From assembly GCA_963602355.1 (NCBI GenBank), contig CAVCIU010000018.1, positions 1-32,847 on the forward strand: 32,847 bases of DNA, written 5' to 3'. Below, in pieces: positions 7,761-15,434 of the stretch (position 1 is its first letter; each line of letters starts with the position of its first letter). Origin of the DNA: UBA791 sp963602355 (GTDB lineage: Bacteria; Cyanobacteriota; Vampirovibrionia; Gastranaerophilales; Gastranaerophilaceae). A model generated the notes under the pieces. The model was not told the DNA's origin. It worked only from the letters and a program-made list of their open reading frames with translations, and did not search any database. Made by a program: the position numbers and the translations under genes.

Positions 7761-8375
7761 TTAATCGTTGTTATCTTGTCTTTCTGGTTTATAAACAGTA
7801 TGACCGTCTAAAACGTATTTGTCTAAAGAAGCTTTACCAGCAGATTCTTCAATACCACCGTACAAGTTGATACCACGTTTTTTGAATTGAGCTTTCCATA
7901 ACAATGGTTTGTAACCTTCATCAAAACCTGTTAATTTTTGAACATCTTTAGAGTTTACACTGTAGTAAACTGTGTCGATACCAGACCACATAATGCCACC
8001 AGCACACATTACACAAGGTTCAGCTGTAACATACATTTTTAAACCTTTATTTGATAAATCGTATGTACCAAGTTTTTCACATGCAGCTTTGATACAGTTC
8101 ATTTCTGCGTGGTGTAAAGGACATTTGTCTTTTACAACTGTATTTGCAGTTTTTGCAACTAAATTACCGTCTTTGTCGTAAATAGCTGCTACGAAAGGAC
8201 CATAGCCTTCTTTCATTTTTTCATTATTATAGTTATGTAATTCCATAATAATTTTTTCTGCTTGTAATTTTTCATCAGCTGTCATAGTCATTGTGCTTAC
8301 AGTTTCTGCTGAAAAAGCTGGAGCTGTAAATCCAACGAATAACATTGCTGTTAAAATTAATAATGTCTTTTTCAT
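7761..8375 (-). CDS. Exported cytidine/guanine-deaminase-fold protein
   Basis: A zinc-dependent nucleobase/nucleoside deaminase of the CDA superfamily, 204 residues, preceded by a clear signal peptide (residues 1-23, ending PAFSA before ETVST). The zinc and catalytic residues are present: HAE at 89-91 (catalytic Glu91) and PCVMC at 120-124 (Cys121, Cys124). The segment TGFDEGYKP after the core resembles the C-terminal part of bacterial guanine deaminase (GuaD), so guanine is the likeliest substrate; TadA-type tRNA deamination is unlikely outside the cytoplasm. The start is preceded by AAGGAA. It lies 19 bases downstream of the transketolase subunit gene and is the last gene of that minus-strand unit, ending at a bidirectional terminator. 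Deaminases of this fold are normally cytoplasmic, so export is the odd feature. Confidence 0.83.
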   Translation of the reverse strand: MKKTLLILTAMLFVGFTAPAFSAETVSTMTMTADEKLQAEKIIMELHNYNNEKMKEGYGPFVAAIYDKDGNLVAKTANTVVKDKCPLHHAEMNCIKAACEKLGTYDLSNKGLKMYVTAEPCVMCAGGIMWSGIDTVYYSVNSKDVQKLTGFDEGYKPLLWKAQFKKRGINLYGGIEESAGKASLDKYVLDGHTVYKPERQDNND

Positions 8376-8394
8376 TTTTATCTATTCCTTTTTC

Positions 8395-9204
8395 CTATGC
8401 TAATTCTGCTAAAGCTTTTTCTAATTCTTCATCATTAGGAGCTTTACCGTGCCAACCAGCTTGGTTTTCCATAAATGAAACACCTTTACCTTTTGTAGTG
8501 TGAGCGATAATTGCTGTTGGTTTGTCAGCTTTTTTAGAATCCATTAATGCTTCGTAGATTTCTTCAATATTATGACCGTCGATTTCTACAACGTTCCAAT
8601 TGAAAGCTCTTAATTTATCTGCTAAAGGTTCTAAAGCTTTAACTTTTTCAACGTCTCCGTCGATTTGTAACATGTTTCTATCGATTATAGCTGTTAAGTT
8701 GTTTAAACCTCTGTGAGGAGCTTGCATAAATGCTTCCCAACAAGAACCTTCTTGTAATTCACCATCACCAAGGTATACAAATACATGAGATGGTTTTTTG
8801 TCTAATTTAAGACCGATAGCCATACCGCAACCCATTGATAAGCCTTGACCTAAAGAACCTGTTGCAACTTCAACACCAGGTAAGTGAGTGTTTGGGTGTC
8901 CTTGTAATCTTGAACCAAAAATTCTGAATGTCATTAATTCTTCTGCTGGGAAGAAACCTTTTTGAGATAGTACAGAGTAAAGAACTGCTGAAGCATGACC
9001 TTTTGAAAGGATAAATCTATCTCTATCTTCTTTCCATTCTGGAGTAACGTCCATAACTTTTTGGTATAAAGTTGTTAAAATTTCTACTGCTGAAAGAGCA
9101 CCACCGCAGTGCCCTGATTTAGCATGGTTAACCATTTTTAGAATATTTCTTCTATTTTGTTTGCATAAATCTTTTAATTCATCGATTTCTTTTTGTTCTA
9201 ACAT
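8395..9204 (-). CDS. Transketolase, N-terminal subunit of split enzyme
   Basis: The thiamine-diphosphate-binding half of a two-subunit transketolase, 269 residues; single-chain enzymes are about 650. It has the ThDP/Mg motif GDGELQEG (146-153), with the closing Asn at 177 (IIDRN). Catalytic-site histidines occur in SGHCGG (His32), SKGHA (His70) and QGHPN (His103). It would work with a C-terminal (pyrimidine-binding) subunit in the non-oxidative pentose phosphate pathway. That partner usually follows immediately, but here the next gene is the exported deaminase, so the partner must be encoded elsewhere. Its ATG lies one base after the stop of the glycosyltransferase gene, with AAGGGG as ribosome-binding site, indicating co-transcription with it. 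Confidence 0.9.
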   Translation of the reverse strand: MLEQKEIDELKDLCKQNRRNILKMVNHAKSGHCGGALSAVEILTTLYQKVMDVTPEWKEDRDRFILSKGHASAVLYSVLSQKGFFPAEELMTFRIFGSRLQGHPNTHLPGVEVATGSLGQGLSMGCGMAIGLKLDKKPSHVFVYLGDGELQEGSCWEAFMQAPHRGLNNLTAIIDRNMLQIDGDVEKVKALEPLADKLRAFNWNVVEIDGHNIEEIYEALMDSKKADKPTAIIAHTTKGKGVSFMENQAGWHGKAPNDEELEKALAELA

Positions 9205-9205
9205 A

Positions 9206-9943
9206 TTAAACCCCTTTTTTCAAATATTGTTCTTTAATTATACTACAAATAAATTTAGGCAAAGTTGGGAAGATTCTTTTAAATCTTTCTGGTTGTTTGA
9301 TACATCTGTACAACCATTCTAATCCGAGTTTTTGCCAAATTTTTGGGGCACGTTTAACACTACCTGCCCAAACATCAAAACTTCCGCCAATTCCAATCAT
9401 AAGTGTTGAAGGAAGTATACTTTTAGCTTCGTAGATGAATTCTTCTTGTTTTGGTGCGCCCATTGCTACTAAAAGAAGTTTTGGTGATTTTTCTTTTAGT
9501 TCATTTATAATTTCTGCATTGTTGTCAAAGTAACCGTTGTGAGTGTACACAATGTTAAGTCCAGAATTGTGTTTAGACAATTCTTCAGTTGCTTTTTCAA
9601 GTACTTCTTGTTTTGCACCAACTAATGCTGTAGGAATACCTGATTTTGCAGCTTCTTCAATAAGCTTTCTTGCAAAATCAACCCCTGCAATTCTATCTAC
9701 TTTTTGACCTTTAATTAATAACCCAATTTTGATACCAATTCCGTCAGCAACTACAAGTTCTGCCTCTTTTAAAATTCTTTCAAGATGAGAGTTTTTTCTT
9801 GCGGCTTCGATGATTTCTGGGTTAATTGTTACGATATGTGAACTCTTAGACCCGTCCAATAGAGTTTTTGCATATTTGAATGCGTCGTCTGAACTGAATG
9901 TATCTATTGGAAAATTTAATAAATTTACTGTTTTTCTTTCCAT
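9206..9943 (-). CDS. WecG/TagA/CpsF family glycosyltransferase (GT26)
   Basis: A 245-residue cytoplasmic, membrane-associated glycosyltransferase of the family that adds N-acetylmannosamine(uronate) to GlcNAc-diphospho-undecaprenol. Such enzymes act in enterobacterial common antigen, teichoic acid or capsule synthesis. Family motifs are TINPEII (39-45), the catalytic-region VVADGIGI (64-71, Asp67) and GAPKQEEFI, followed by GIGGSFDVWAG and the basic C-terminal segment APKIWQKLGLEWLYRC. The exact sugar cannot be deduced. No other glycan genes adjoin it; it is the first gene of a three-gene minus-strand unit with the transketolase subunit and deaminase. No ribosome-binding site precedes its ATG, and a TATAAT sequence ends only 7 bases upstream. 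Confidence 0.87.
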   Translation of the reverse strand: MERKTVNLLNFPIDTFSSDDAFKYAKTLLDGSKSSHIVTINPEIIEAARKNSHLERILKEAELVVADGIGIKIGLLIKGQKVDRIAGVDFARKLIEEAAKSGIPTALVGAKQEVLEKATEELSKHNSGLNIVYTHNGYFDNNAEIINELKEKSPKLLLVAMGAPKQEEFIYEAKSILPSTLMIGIGGSFDVWAGSVKRAPKIWQKLGLEWLYRCIKQPERFKRIFPTLPKFICSIIKEQYLKKGV

Positions 9944-9950
9944 AACATGT

Positions 9951-9956
9951 ATTATA
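9951..9956 (-). promoter_or_regulatory. Possible -10 box giving a leaderless mRNA
   Basis: On the minus strand TATAAT ends 7 bases before the ATG of the glycosyltransferase gene, which lacks a Shine-Dalgarno sequence. No convincing -35 box is seen. Transcription from this box would start at or next to the start codon. The DUF1836 gene at 26494 has a similar arrangement. Confidence 0.4.
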
Positions 9957-9968
9957 TATTAAAAAAAC

Positions 9969-10000
9969 TTGAAATAAAGGAAATTTTAAGATAATATAAT
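9969..10000 (+). promoter_or_regulatory. Probable promoter of the Lys-rich exported protein
   Basis: TTGAAA (9969-9974) is followed after 17 bases by TAATAT (9992-9997). A TATAAT overlaps it at 9995-10000. The ribosome-binding site AAGGAG is at 10013-10018. Confidence 0.5.
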
Positions 10001-10027
10001 TTGTGTCGAAATAAGGAGAATAGAATT

Positions 10028-10429
10028 ATGAGAAAATTACTTATAGCATTATGCTTAGTTTCATTAGTATGTACTACAACAGCTATCGCAGCAGAAACTT
10101 ACACAGAAAAATTTGTACAAAGCAAAACTCAAAAAATCGTAGATGCTGAAAAGAAAGCAAGAGCACAACAAGCTGAAAACGAAAAGAAAGCAAAAGCAGC
10201 AAAAGAAGCTCAAGCAAAAAAACAAGCAGAAGCAAAAGCTAAAGTTGAAGCTGAAAAAGCAAAACTTAAAAAAGAACAAAAAGCTAGAGAAGACAAAATC
10301 AAAGCTGAACAAGCAAAAGCTAAAGCAAAAGTTGAAGCTCAAAAGAAAAAAGACCAAGAAAGAAAAAAAGCAGCTCAAAAGAAAGTTCAACAAAAGAAAG
10401 ATGCTGTAAAAACTCTTACTAGCTGGTAA
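10028..10429 (+). CDS. Exported Lys/Ala/Glu-rich helical protein
   Basis: A 133-residue protein with a signal peptide (residues 1-22, MRKLLIALCLVSLVCTTTA then IAA before ETYTEKF). The start at 10028 is preferred to an upstream in-frame ATG at 10001 because AAGGAG (10013-10018) lies 9 bases before it and the signal peptide begins there. Almost all of the mature protein is a repetitive mixture of Lys, Ala, Glu and Gln (for example KAKAAKEAQAKKQAEAKAK), predicted as a long charged single helix like the middle of TolA. It is strongly basic overall. It has no catalytic domain or membrane anchor beyond the signal. A periplasm-spanning spacer or a polyanion/DNA-binding role are both possible; neither is shown. 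It forms a single-gene unit between its own promoter and a strong terminator. Confidence 0.7.
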   Translation: MRKLLIALCLVSLVCTTTAIAAETYTEKFVQSKTQKIVDAEKKARAQQAENEKKAKAAKEAQAKKQAEAKAKVEAEKAKLKKEQKAREDKIKAEQAKAKAKVEAQKKKDQERKKAAQKKVQQKKDAVKTLTSW

Positions 10430-10450
10430 TAATTACTGCGTAATTATTAC
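10426..10450. repeat. Perfect inverted repeat at the stop codon
   Basis: GTAATAATTA (10426-10435) and TAATTATTAC (10441-10450) flank CTGCG. The stop codon of the Lys-rich gene lies within the left arm. The stem is AT-only apart from its end pair and has no T-run. It could stabilise the 3' end of the mRNA. Confidence 0.5.
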
Positions 10451-10494
10451 AATCCGCTGTGCTTGATGGGTTGTATAAAACGACAGAAAATTTT

Positions 10495-10532
10495 AAGAGG
10501 GGCGATTTCTTCGAAATCGCCCCTCTTTTATT
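10495..10532. terminator. Strong terminator between convergent genes
   Basis: AAGAGGGGCGATTTC (10495-10509) and its complement (10513-10527) form a perfect 15-bp stem with a 3-base loop and then TTATT. It serves the Lys-rich gene and probably also the convergent SLH gene. Confidence 0.88.
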
Positions 10533-10560
10533 GCAAAAAGAATGAATAATATGTTTTAAA

Positions 10561-12450
10561 TTACTCTTCGCAACCAAAAGCAACTGTAATATGTTCTTTT
10601 GGATTTACGGCAGAGATTTTGTATCCGTTAGGATCAACTAGGTAAGCAAATTCGTCGCCTGTTGATTGGAATAAGCCCATAGTACCAGAAACGGCTGTTC
10701 TAGTAATATCGATTGGTGTTTTAACAGTTTCAACAACTGAGTCTGCTAAGCTTCTACCTGCTGCAGGAAGTTGTGCTTGTAAAGTTTCACCAAGTGCTGT
10801 ACCAACGCCACCAGTTACGTTTTCAACTGCGTTACCTAAGTTAGAAATAGCGCCACCGACTGTTCTACCTGCAATACCAACTAATGTACCTGTCCATGTG
10901 AATGGCATTGTAATTAATCTTGATACTGGGTTAGGTGTATTTTGTTTAGTGATTTGAGCTGTTAGAATTTGTTGTGGTAATTCTGCTTTGCAATCACCGT
11001 TTTGAATTTCTGTGAATGACAATTTCAATGCACCTTTTTGAGAACCTGATGGTCTAATTACTTCAATAACTTTACCACTTACGTATGAACCAGCAGGGAA
11101 TGTTGTTCCGTTGATAGTGATACTTTCAAGTGATTTTGCTGTGAAATGTTGACCTACGTTAGCGTTTTTAGCGTTTACTTGGTCTCTGAATTCCATTTTT
11201 AATGTTGGAACTTGAATCATTTCAGAATCTTCAACATAAGCTTGACGGTTGTCATCTAATGGACAAGCTGCGTTTGCTGTTTGAGGATTTTTATCGTAAC
11301 CTGCGGCTACACGCACTGGTTGTAACATTGAAGCGATTTCTGCTCTTGAAGCTTTTTTATCAGGATTGATTTTTGATGGGTTAGGTGAATTTTCTAATGC
11401 GCCCATTTGGATTGCTTGAGCGATTGGAATTTGTGCCCATTCTGGAATTGAATTTGCATCAGAGTATTTTGATAAAATTTCGTCTGCTTTACATTTATCA
11501 AGGTTACAATCCTTTGATGCTTTTGATAAAGCAACTAAAGCTTCTGCTCTTGTTACAGAGTTATGTGGTTTAAATGTGCCGTTTGGATAGCCTGACATTA
11601 AGTCTTCGTCAACTGCTTTTGCAATTAAAGGATTAGCCCAGTTTCCTGCTGGAACATCTTTGAATAAACATTTTGTAGGTAAACCACAAGTGTTCATATT
11701 CATACCTTTAACTAACATTGTTGCGAATTCTGCTCTTGATACGTTTCTTGATGGTTTAAACATACCGTCTGGATATCCAACGACAACATCGTTTCTAGCT
11801 AATTTGTTGATATCGCATGATGCCCAGTAATTGTCTGATACATCAGGGAACATTTTTACTAAATCTGCTGCTGCCCCTGTTAAACCAGATGTTTTAGAAT
11901 TTATTTCAAATGGTAAATAACTTTTTTTCATTACGTCCATTGAATTTTCTGTGTTGATGTCGATAGGACAACCGCAATCAGATTTCTTTTCTTGTTTTAA
12001 GCAAGTGTCGCCGATAACTGGAATATCGCAAGCTGCACCTGTCATGCTTGAGTTATTGATTGTAGAACCTGCTGTTTTATCTAAAGCATTGTTTGTAAGT
12101 GTGCTACCTTCTGTCAATGTAATGCCATTACCTAATTCACCTACGTAGTTGTTTGTACCGTAGATAGCATTTGGATATGCGTAAGCTTGGTGCATATCTT
12201 GTCTAGTTGCTGTGGCTGCTTCATTACAACTTGCACAAGTTGGTTGTGCTGGTAAATCACATTTGCTTTCTTTAGCTTCGCATGGTTCACATGGGTCAAC
12301 TTGTTGTTCCATTTGGCATGGACAAGCTTCACCTGTTACTGCTGCTGGTTCTGCCTTATTACAACCGCAATCTGCCATTGCTGTACTGAACGAGCATGTT
12401 GCTACTCCTAATGCAATAGCTGCTGCTACTGTTAGTTTTTTTATTTTCAT
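10561..12450 (-). CDS. Exported Cys-rich SLH-domain protein
   Basis: A 629-residue exported protein with a signal peptide ending FSTAMA (about residue 26), directly followed by a cysteine-rich segment. About 13 Cys occur in the first ~140 mature residues, in patterns such as DCGC, ACPC, DPCEPC and PTCASC. Three SLH domains follow: FPDVSDNYWA...GYPDGMFKPSRNVSRAEFA (about 200-250), FKDVPAGNWA...GYPNGTFKPHNSVTRAEA (262-310), and a diverged YSDANSIPEWAQ...SRAEIAS copy (325-380). SLH domains anchor proteins to peptidoglycan-linked polymers and are typical of diderms of the cyanobacterial and Negativicutes groups. The C-terminal 200 residues hold a beta-rich segment (FPAGSYVSGKVIEVIRP) and a Gly/Ala/Val region, but not an obvious porin barrel. 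AAGGAGGTT precedes the ATG, suggesting high expression. Confidence 0.87.
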   Translation of the reverse strand: MKIKKLTVAAAIALGVATCSFSTAMADCGCNKAEPAAVTGEACPCQMEQQVDPCEPCEAKESKCDLPAQPTCASCNEAATATRQDMHQAYAYPNAIYGTNNYVGELGNGITLTEGSTLTNNALDKTAGSTINNSSMTGAACDIPVIGDTCLKQEKKSDCGCPIDINTENSMDVMKKSYLPFEINSKTSGLTGAAADLVKMFPDVSDNYWASCDINKLARNDVVVGYPDGMFKPSRNVSRAEFATMLVKGMNMNTCGLPTKCLFKDVPAGNWANPLIAKAVDEDLMSGYPNGTFKPHNSVTRAEALVALSKASKDCNLDKCKADEILSKYSDANSIPEWAQIPIAQAIQMGALENSPNPSKINPDKKASRAEIASMLQPVRVAAGYDKNPQTANAACPLDDNRQAYVEDSEMIQVPTLKMEFRDQVNAKNANVGQHFTAKSLESITINGTTFPAGSYVSGKVIEVIRPSGSQKGALKLSFTEIQNGDCKAELPQQILTAQITKQNTPNPVSRLITMPFTWTGTLVGIAGRTVGGAISNLGNAVENVTGGVGTALGETLQAQLPAAGRSLADSVVETVKTPIDITRTAVSGTMGLFQSTGDEFAYLVDPNGYKISAVNPKEHITVAFGCEE

Positions 12451-12679
12451 TTTTAACCTCCTTATTTGAGTAGTCTTAATCTTTTACACAAAGTTCTTCT
12501 CTTGAACTCTTTATGATTATTATTCTTTTATGAGTTATAAACATTGACTAAATTAACTATTCATCTGGGCAATTTCTGATTAACCTAAAAGAGTATATTA
12601 AAATTTTTTATATCTTTTAAAATTTTTTTCTCCTTTGGTTAATTTTGTAGTAGAATTTAATTAAGAAAAGAGGAAATGT

Positions 12680-13678
12680 ATGAAATTAGGTATGCCGAAA
12701 GCAATGTCTTATTACTATTACTATCCGTTCTTATATGGATTTTTTAAGGCATTAGGAGTAGAAATTATATTATCAGATAACACAACTAAAAAAACTTTGG
12801 CAGAAGGCGCAAGCCGTGTTGTTACAGAAACATGTTTACCAGTTAAAGTTTTTGTTGGTCATGTGTTGAACTTGATTGAAAAAGGTGTAGATAAGATTTT
12901 TGTTCCTTCTTATCAATCAATTGCACCAAAAATTTATAACTGTTCTAAAATCAGAGGACTTCCTGATTTGATTAGAAATGTTGTAAAAGAAAAATTCATA
13001 CTTGTTGAACCAACTCTTGATAAATCTGCTAAAAATCAAGGTTTAAAAGAGTTCTTGATTGAGTGTGCAAGCTATTTTAATATTACTGATTTAAAACTTA
13101 TCAAAGAAGCTGAAAAAGCAGGTTGGAAAGTTTGGAATAACTTCAATGTTATGCTTAAATCTGGTATTCAGTATACAAAAGCTTTGGATTATGCAATTCA
13201 AGGTAAGGTTTGTGTAGCTGATGAAGATAAAAAAGATTATCCAATCACAATTGCGTTGGTTTCTCATGCTTACAATATTTATGATGAAAGAACATCAATG
13301 AAAATATTTGAAAAACTAGACAAAATGAACGTTAGAGTTTGCACTGCGATGCAACTTTCTCACGAGCATTTAGTTGATGGTATTTCAGCATTAGGTCAAA
13401 ATTATTATTGGGCAAACGAAACAGAAATGACAGGTTGTGCTGGTCATTACTTAAAAGATAGCAGTGTTGACGGTATGATTACACTTACTGCATTCGGCTG
13501 TGGTCCAGATTCTTTGATGCTTGAAAGAATTACTAGAAAAGCTAAAGAATACGCAATGCCTTTGTTGAATTTAACAATCGACGAACACACTGGTGAAGCT
13601 GGTTTTGTAACTCGTTTAGAGGCATTTGTTGATATGTTATTCAGAAAACAAAGAGCTGCTGAAATGCAAAAAGTTTAG
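12680..13678 (+). CDS. DUF2229 protein related to acyl-CoA dehydratase activases
   Basis: A 332-residue protein of the DUF2229 group, seen as a separate protein or fused domain next to the ATPase domain of 2-hydroxyacyl-CoA dehydratase activases (HgdC/BadF family). The N-terminus MKLGMPKAMSYYYYYPF and the segment VTETCLPVKVFVGHV are characteristic. Conserved cysteines occur in TETCLP, YNCSK, TGCAGHY and FGCGPDS, as expected for iron-sulfur or thiol chemistry. There is no ATPase domain and no dehydratase subunit nearby, so its partner and substrate are unknown. It forms its own transcription unit: AAGAGG lies upstream of the ATG, a TAGAAT box sits at 12651-12656, and a terminator follows. The 229-base region before it, shared with the divergent SLH gene, is AT-rich, and I could not define further sites in it. 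Confidence 0.8.
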   Translation: MKLGMPKAMSYYYYYPFLYGFFKALGVEIILSDNTTKKTLAEGASRVVTETCLPVKVFVGHVLNLIEKGVDKIFVPSYQSIAPKIYNCSKIRGLPDLIRNVVKEKFILVEPTLDKSAKNQGLKEFLIECASYFNITDLKLIKEAEKAGWKVWNNFNVMLKSGIQYTKALDYAIQGKVCVADEDKKDYPITIALVSHAYNIYDERTSMKIFEKLDKMNVRVCTAMQLSHEHLVDGISALGQNYYWANETEMTGCAGHYLKDSSVDGMITLTAFGCGPDSLMLERITRKAKEYAMPLLNLTIDEHTGEAGFVTRLEAFVDMLFRKQRAAEMQKV

Positions 13679-13697
13679 TTTTTAAAATTTACTTTTT

Positions 13698-13737
13698 AGA
13701 GGCGAAAGTTTTATTCTAAAACTTTCGCCTCTTTTAG
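13698..13737 (+). terminator. Rho-independent terminator
   Basis: AGAGGCGAAAGTTTT (13698-13712) and its exact complement (13718-13732) form a 15-bp stem with a 5-base loop, followed by a short T-run. It ends the DUF2229 gene. Confidence 0.87.
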
Positions 13738-13789
13738 TTTTTTATATAATCCTTAAAATTATCCACTTGGGGTTTAGTTTTTTGTGCAT

Positions 13790-13816
13790 TTTATAGTAAA
13801 CTAGGATTACTATAAA
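13790..13816 (+). promoter_or_regulatory. Inverted repeat upstream of the thioredoxin/CcdA pair
   Basis: TTTATAGTAA (13790-13799) and TTACTATAAA (13807-13816) are perfect 10-bp arms around ACTAGGA. A -10-like TATAGT lies in the left arm. The ribosome-binding site AAGGAG follows three bases later. It could be an operator overlapping the promoter or a leader hairpin; no good -35 box fits. Confidence 0.5.
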
Positions 13817-13831
13817 TTAAGGAGATGTAAT

Positions 13832-14236
13832 ATGAAGAAAAACATACTAATAATTGCAACGATATTTATTTTACCAATGATTACTTATTTCTTTTTATCA
13901 AGTAATGGTACAAATGCAGAGCAAAAAACTTCTGCTAATAATATGCCAAAGATTGTGAAATTCTCTTCTCCGCTTTGTAGAGATTGTAAAATCTTGGGTG
14001 AAAATTTAGATAAGGTTTATCCTAATTACAAGGATAAAATTGCGTTAGAGTCGGTTTCTGTTGAAAAAACTGATATGAAGACAAAAAATATGATAAAAAC
14101 TTACCATGTAACATTGGTTCCTACATTGTTGTATATTAATAGTGAAGGTGCTGTTTTAAAAAGAACAGTTGGTTCATTAACAACAGAACAGTTAGAAGCA
14201 AATATGAAGGCATTGATAAATGGAACATTACGTTAA
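13832..14236 (+). CDS. Membrane-anchored thioredoxin-like protein
   Basis: A 134-residue thioredoxin-fold protein facing the periplasm. An N-terminal membrane anchor or uncleaved signal spans about residues 4-23. It is followed by the redox motif CRDC at 49-52 in the context FSSPLCRDCKIL, and the conserved cis-proline at 97 (TLVPTLLY). Its 3' end overlaps the next gene (a CcdA/DsbD-type electron carrier) by 17 bases, so the two are translated together. The likely task is passing reducing equivalents from the cytoplasm, via CcdA, to disulfides of exported proteins, cytochrome c apoproteins or oxidised residues. No cytochrome c maturation genes are in the window, so the target is open. Alternatives are a TlpA/ResA-like or DsbE-like reductase. 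Confidence 0.83.
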   Translation: MKKNILIIATIFILPMITYFFLSSNGTNAEQKTSANNMPKIVKFSSPLCRDCKILGENLDKVYPNYKDKIALESVSVEKTDMKTKNMIKTYHVTLVPTLLYINSEGAVLKRTVGSLTTEQLEANMKALINGTLR

Positions 14237-14924
14237 TCTATTCTCAAGTGGCTCAAATAGCCTACTATTACTTTTTATATCGTTTTTAGGCGGGCTTGTG
14301 GCTTCACTTTCACCTTGCTCAATTGCAATTATTCCGCTGATAATGGGATATGTATTGGGTTTTTCGACTAAAGGTGTAGCTAAAACCTTTTTACAATTGA
14401 TGTTCTTTGTTTTAGGTTCATCTGTTGTGTTTTCAATAATTGGGATATTATGCGCTTTAACTGGTAAAGTCTTTATTTCAATTGGCGGTGCATATTTTAT
14501 GCTATTTATAGCTTCGTTTGTTATGGTAATGGGGCTAAAATTGTTGAATGTACTTGATTTTGAGTTTCCTGTCTTTATAAAACAAATTCCTAAAAATGAA
14601 GGCAATAACTTGTTGTTGTATCCGTTTATCGTAGGTGCGTTTTTTGCTCTTGCGGGAACACCTTGTTCTACACCAATTTTAATGGCAATTATGAGTTTCG
14701 CAGCATTGGCAAATAAAATCTTTTTGGCTGTTTTAATGCTATTTTTATTTGCAATTGGTCAAAGCCTTATTATATTACTTGTAGGTGTTGGTTTATCTAA
14801 AATTAAATCAATGAAATCTCTTAATAATTTTTCAGAAGTCTTATTAAAAATAAGTGGTGTGCTACTAATTTTGGCTTCTATTTATATTTTCTATAAGATT
14901 TTTGCTCCATATATTGTAAATTAA
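14220..14924 (+). CDS. CcdA/DsbD-type thiol-disulfide transmembrane carrier
   Basis: A 234-residue integral membrane protein of about six hydrophobic segments, matching CcdA and the core domain of DsbD. The two transporting cysteines are at 33 (ASLSPCSIAIIPL) and 149 (AGTPCSTPILM), each in the family's Pro-Cys context. The protein has no periplasmic thioredoxin domain of its own; the preceding gene supplies one. It would take electrons from cytoplasmic thioredoxin and reduce the membrane-anchored thioredoxin outside. Its ATG lies inside the end of the thioredoxin gene (17-base overlap), indicating translational coupling. The 45 bases before ribH contain no terminator, so read-through into the next operon is possible. 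Confidence 0.87.
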   Translation: MEHYVNLFSSGSNSLLLLFISFLGGLVASLSPCSIAIIPLIMGYVLGFSTKGVAKTFLQLMFFVLGSSVVFSIIGILCALTGKVFISIGGAYFMLFIASFVMVMGLKLLNVLDFEFPVFIKQIPKNEGNNLLLYPFIVGAFFALAGTPCSTPILMAIMSFAALANKIFLAVLMLFLFAIGQSLIILLVGVGLSKIKSMKSLNNFSEVLLKISGVLLILASIYIFYKIFAPYIVN

Positions 14925-14969
14925 CTTTATATGTTATAAAATTAACAATATAGAGAATTGGAGTATATT

Positions 14970-15431
14970 ATGAAAGTTATCGAGGGACAATTAACTACAA
15001 ATAACGAAAAGTTTTGTATTGTTATATCAAGATTTAATGAATTTATAGGTTCAAAACTACTATCTGGCGCTATTGACGAATTAAAAAGACACGGCGTCGC
15101 TGAAGATAATATTGAAGTAGTTTGGACTCCAGGCGCATTTGAAATTCCTTTGATTGCAAAAAGATGTGCTAAATCTGGCAAATATAATGCAATTATCACA
15201 TTAGGCGCTATTATTAAAGGTTCTACATCACATTACGATTATGTATGTGCTGAATTATCAAAAGGTATCGCTCAAGTTGGTTTAGAAACAGAAGTTCCTG
15301 TATTGTTCGGTGTTCTTACAACAGAAAATATTGAACAAGCTATCGAAAGAGCTGGTACAAAAGCTGGTAACAAAGGTTCTGATGCGGCTAAAGCTGCTAT
15401 TGAAATGGCAAACTTATTGAAAGAGATTTAG
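14970..15431 (+). CDS. ribH: 6,7-dimethyl-8-ribityllumazine synthase
   Basis: The penultimate riboflavin enzyme, joining 5-amino-6-ribitylaminouracil and 3,4-dihydroxybutanone 4-phosphate; 153 residues, the normal length, assembling into a cytoplasmic pentamer or 60-mer. Motifs are ISRFNEFIG near the N-terminus, WTPGAFEIP (substrate loop), LGAIIKGSTSHYDYV (with the catalytic-region His) and VPVLFGVLTTENIEQA. The start at 14970 is chosen over an in-frame TTG at 14958 because TTGGAG (14958-14963) is then the ribosome-binding site 6 bases upstream. The other riboflavin genes (ribD, ribE, ribBA) are not in the window; ribH instead heads an operon with murQ, gpsA and a PSP1 gene. Confidence 0.95.
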   Translation: MKVIEGQLTTNNEKFCIVISRFNEFIGSKLLSGAIDELKRHGVAEDNIEVVWTPGAFEIPLIAKRCAKSGKYNAIITLGAIIKGSTSHYDYVCAELSKGIAQVGLETEVPVLFGVLTTENIEQAIERAGTKAGNKGSDAAKAAIEMANLLKEI

Positions 15432-15434
15432 TAA

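Noticed and set aside
10064..10409. Additional reading frames overlapping the Lys-rich gene (Phe/Ser/Cys-rich on minus, Lys/Gln-rich on plus)
   Set aside because: They are compositional shadows of the A-rich repetitive coding sequence; neither has a ribosome-binding site or a plausible protein composition.
14958..14969. TTG start for ribH at 14958
   Set aside because: Those bases form the ribosome-binding site of the ATG at 14970, which gives the normal N-terminus.
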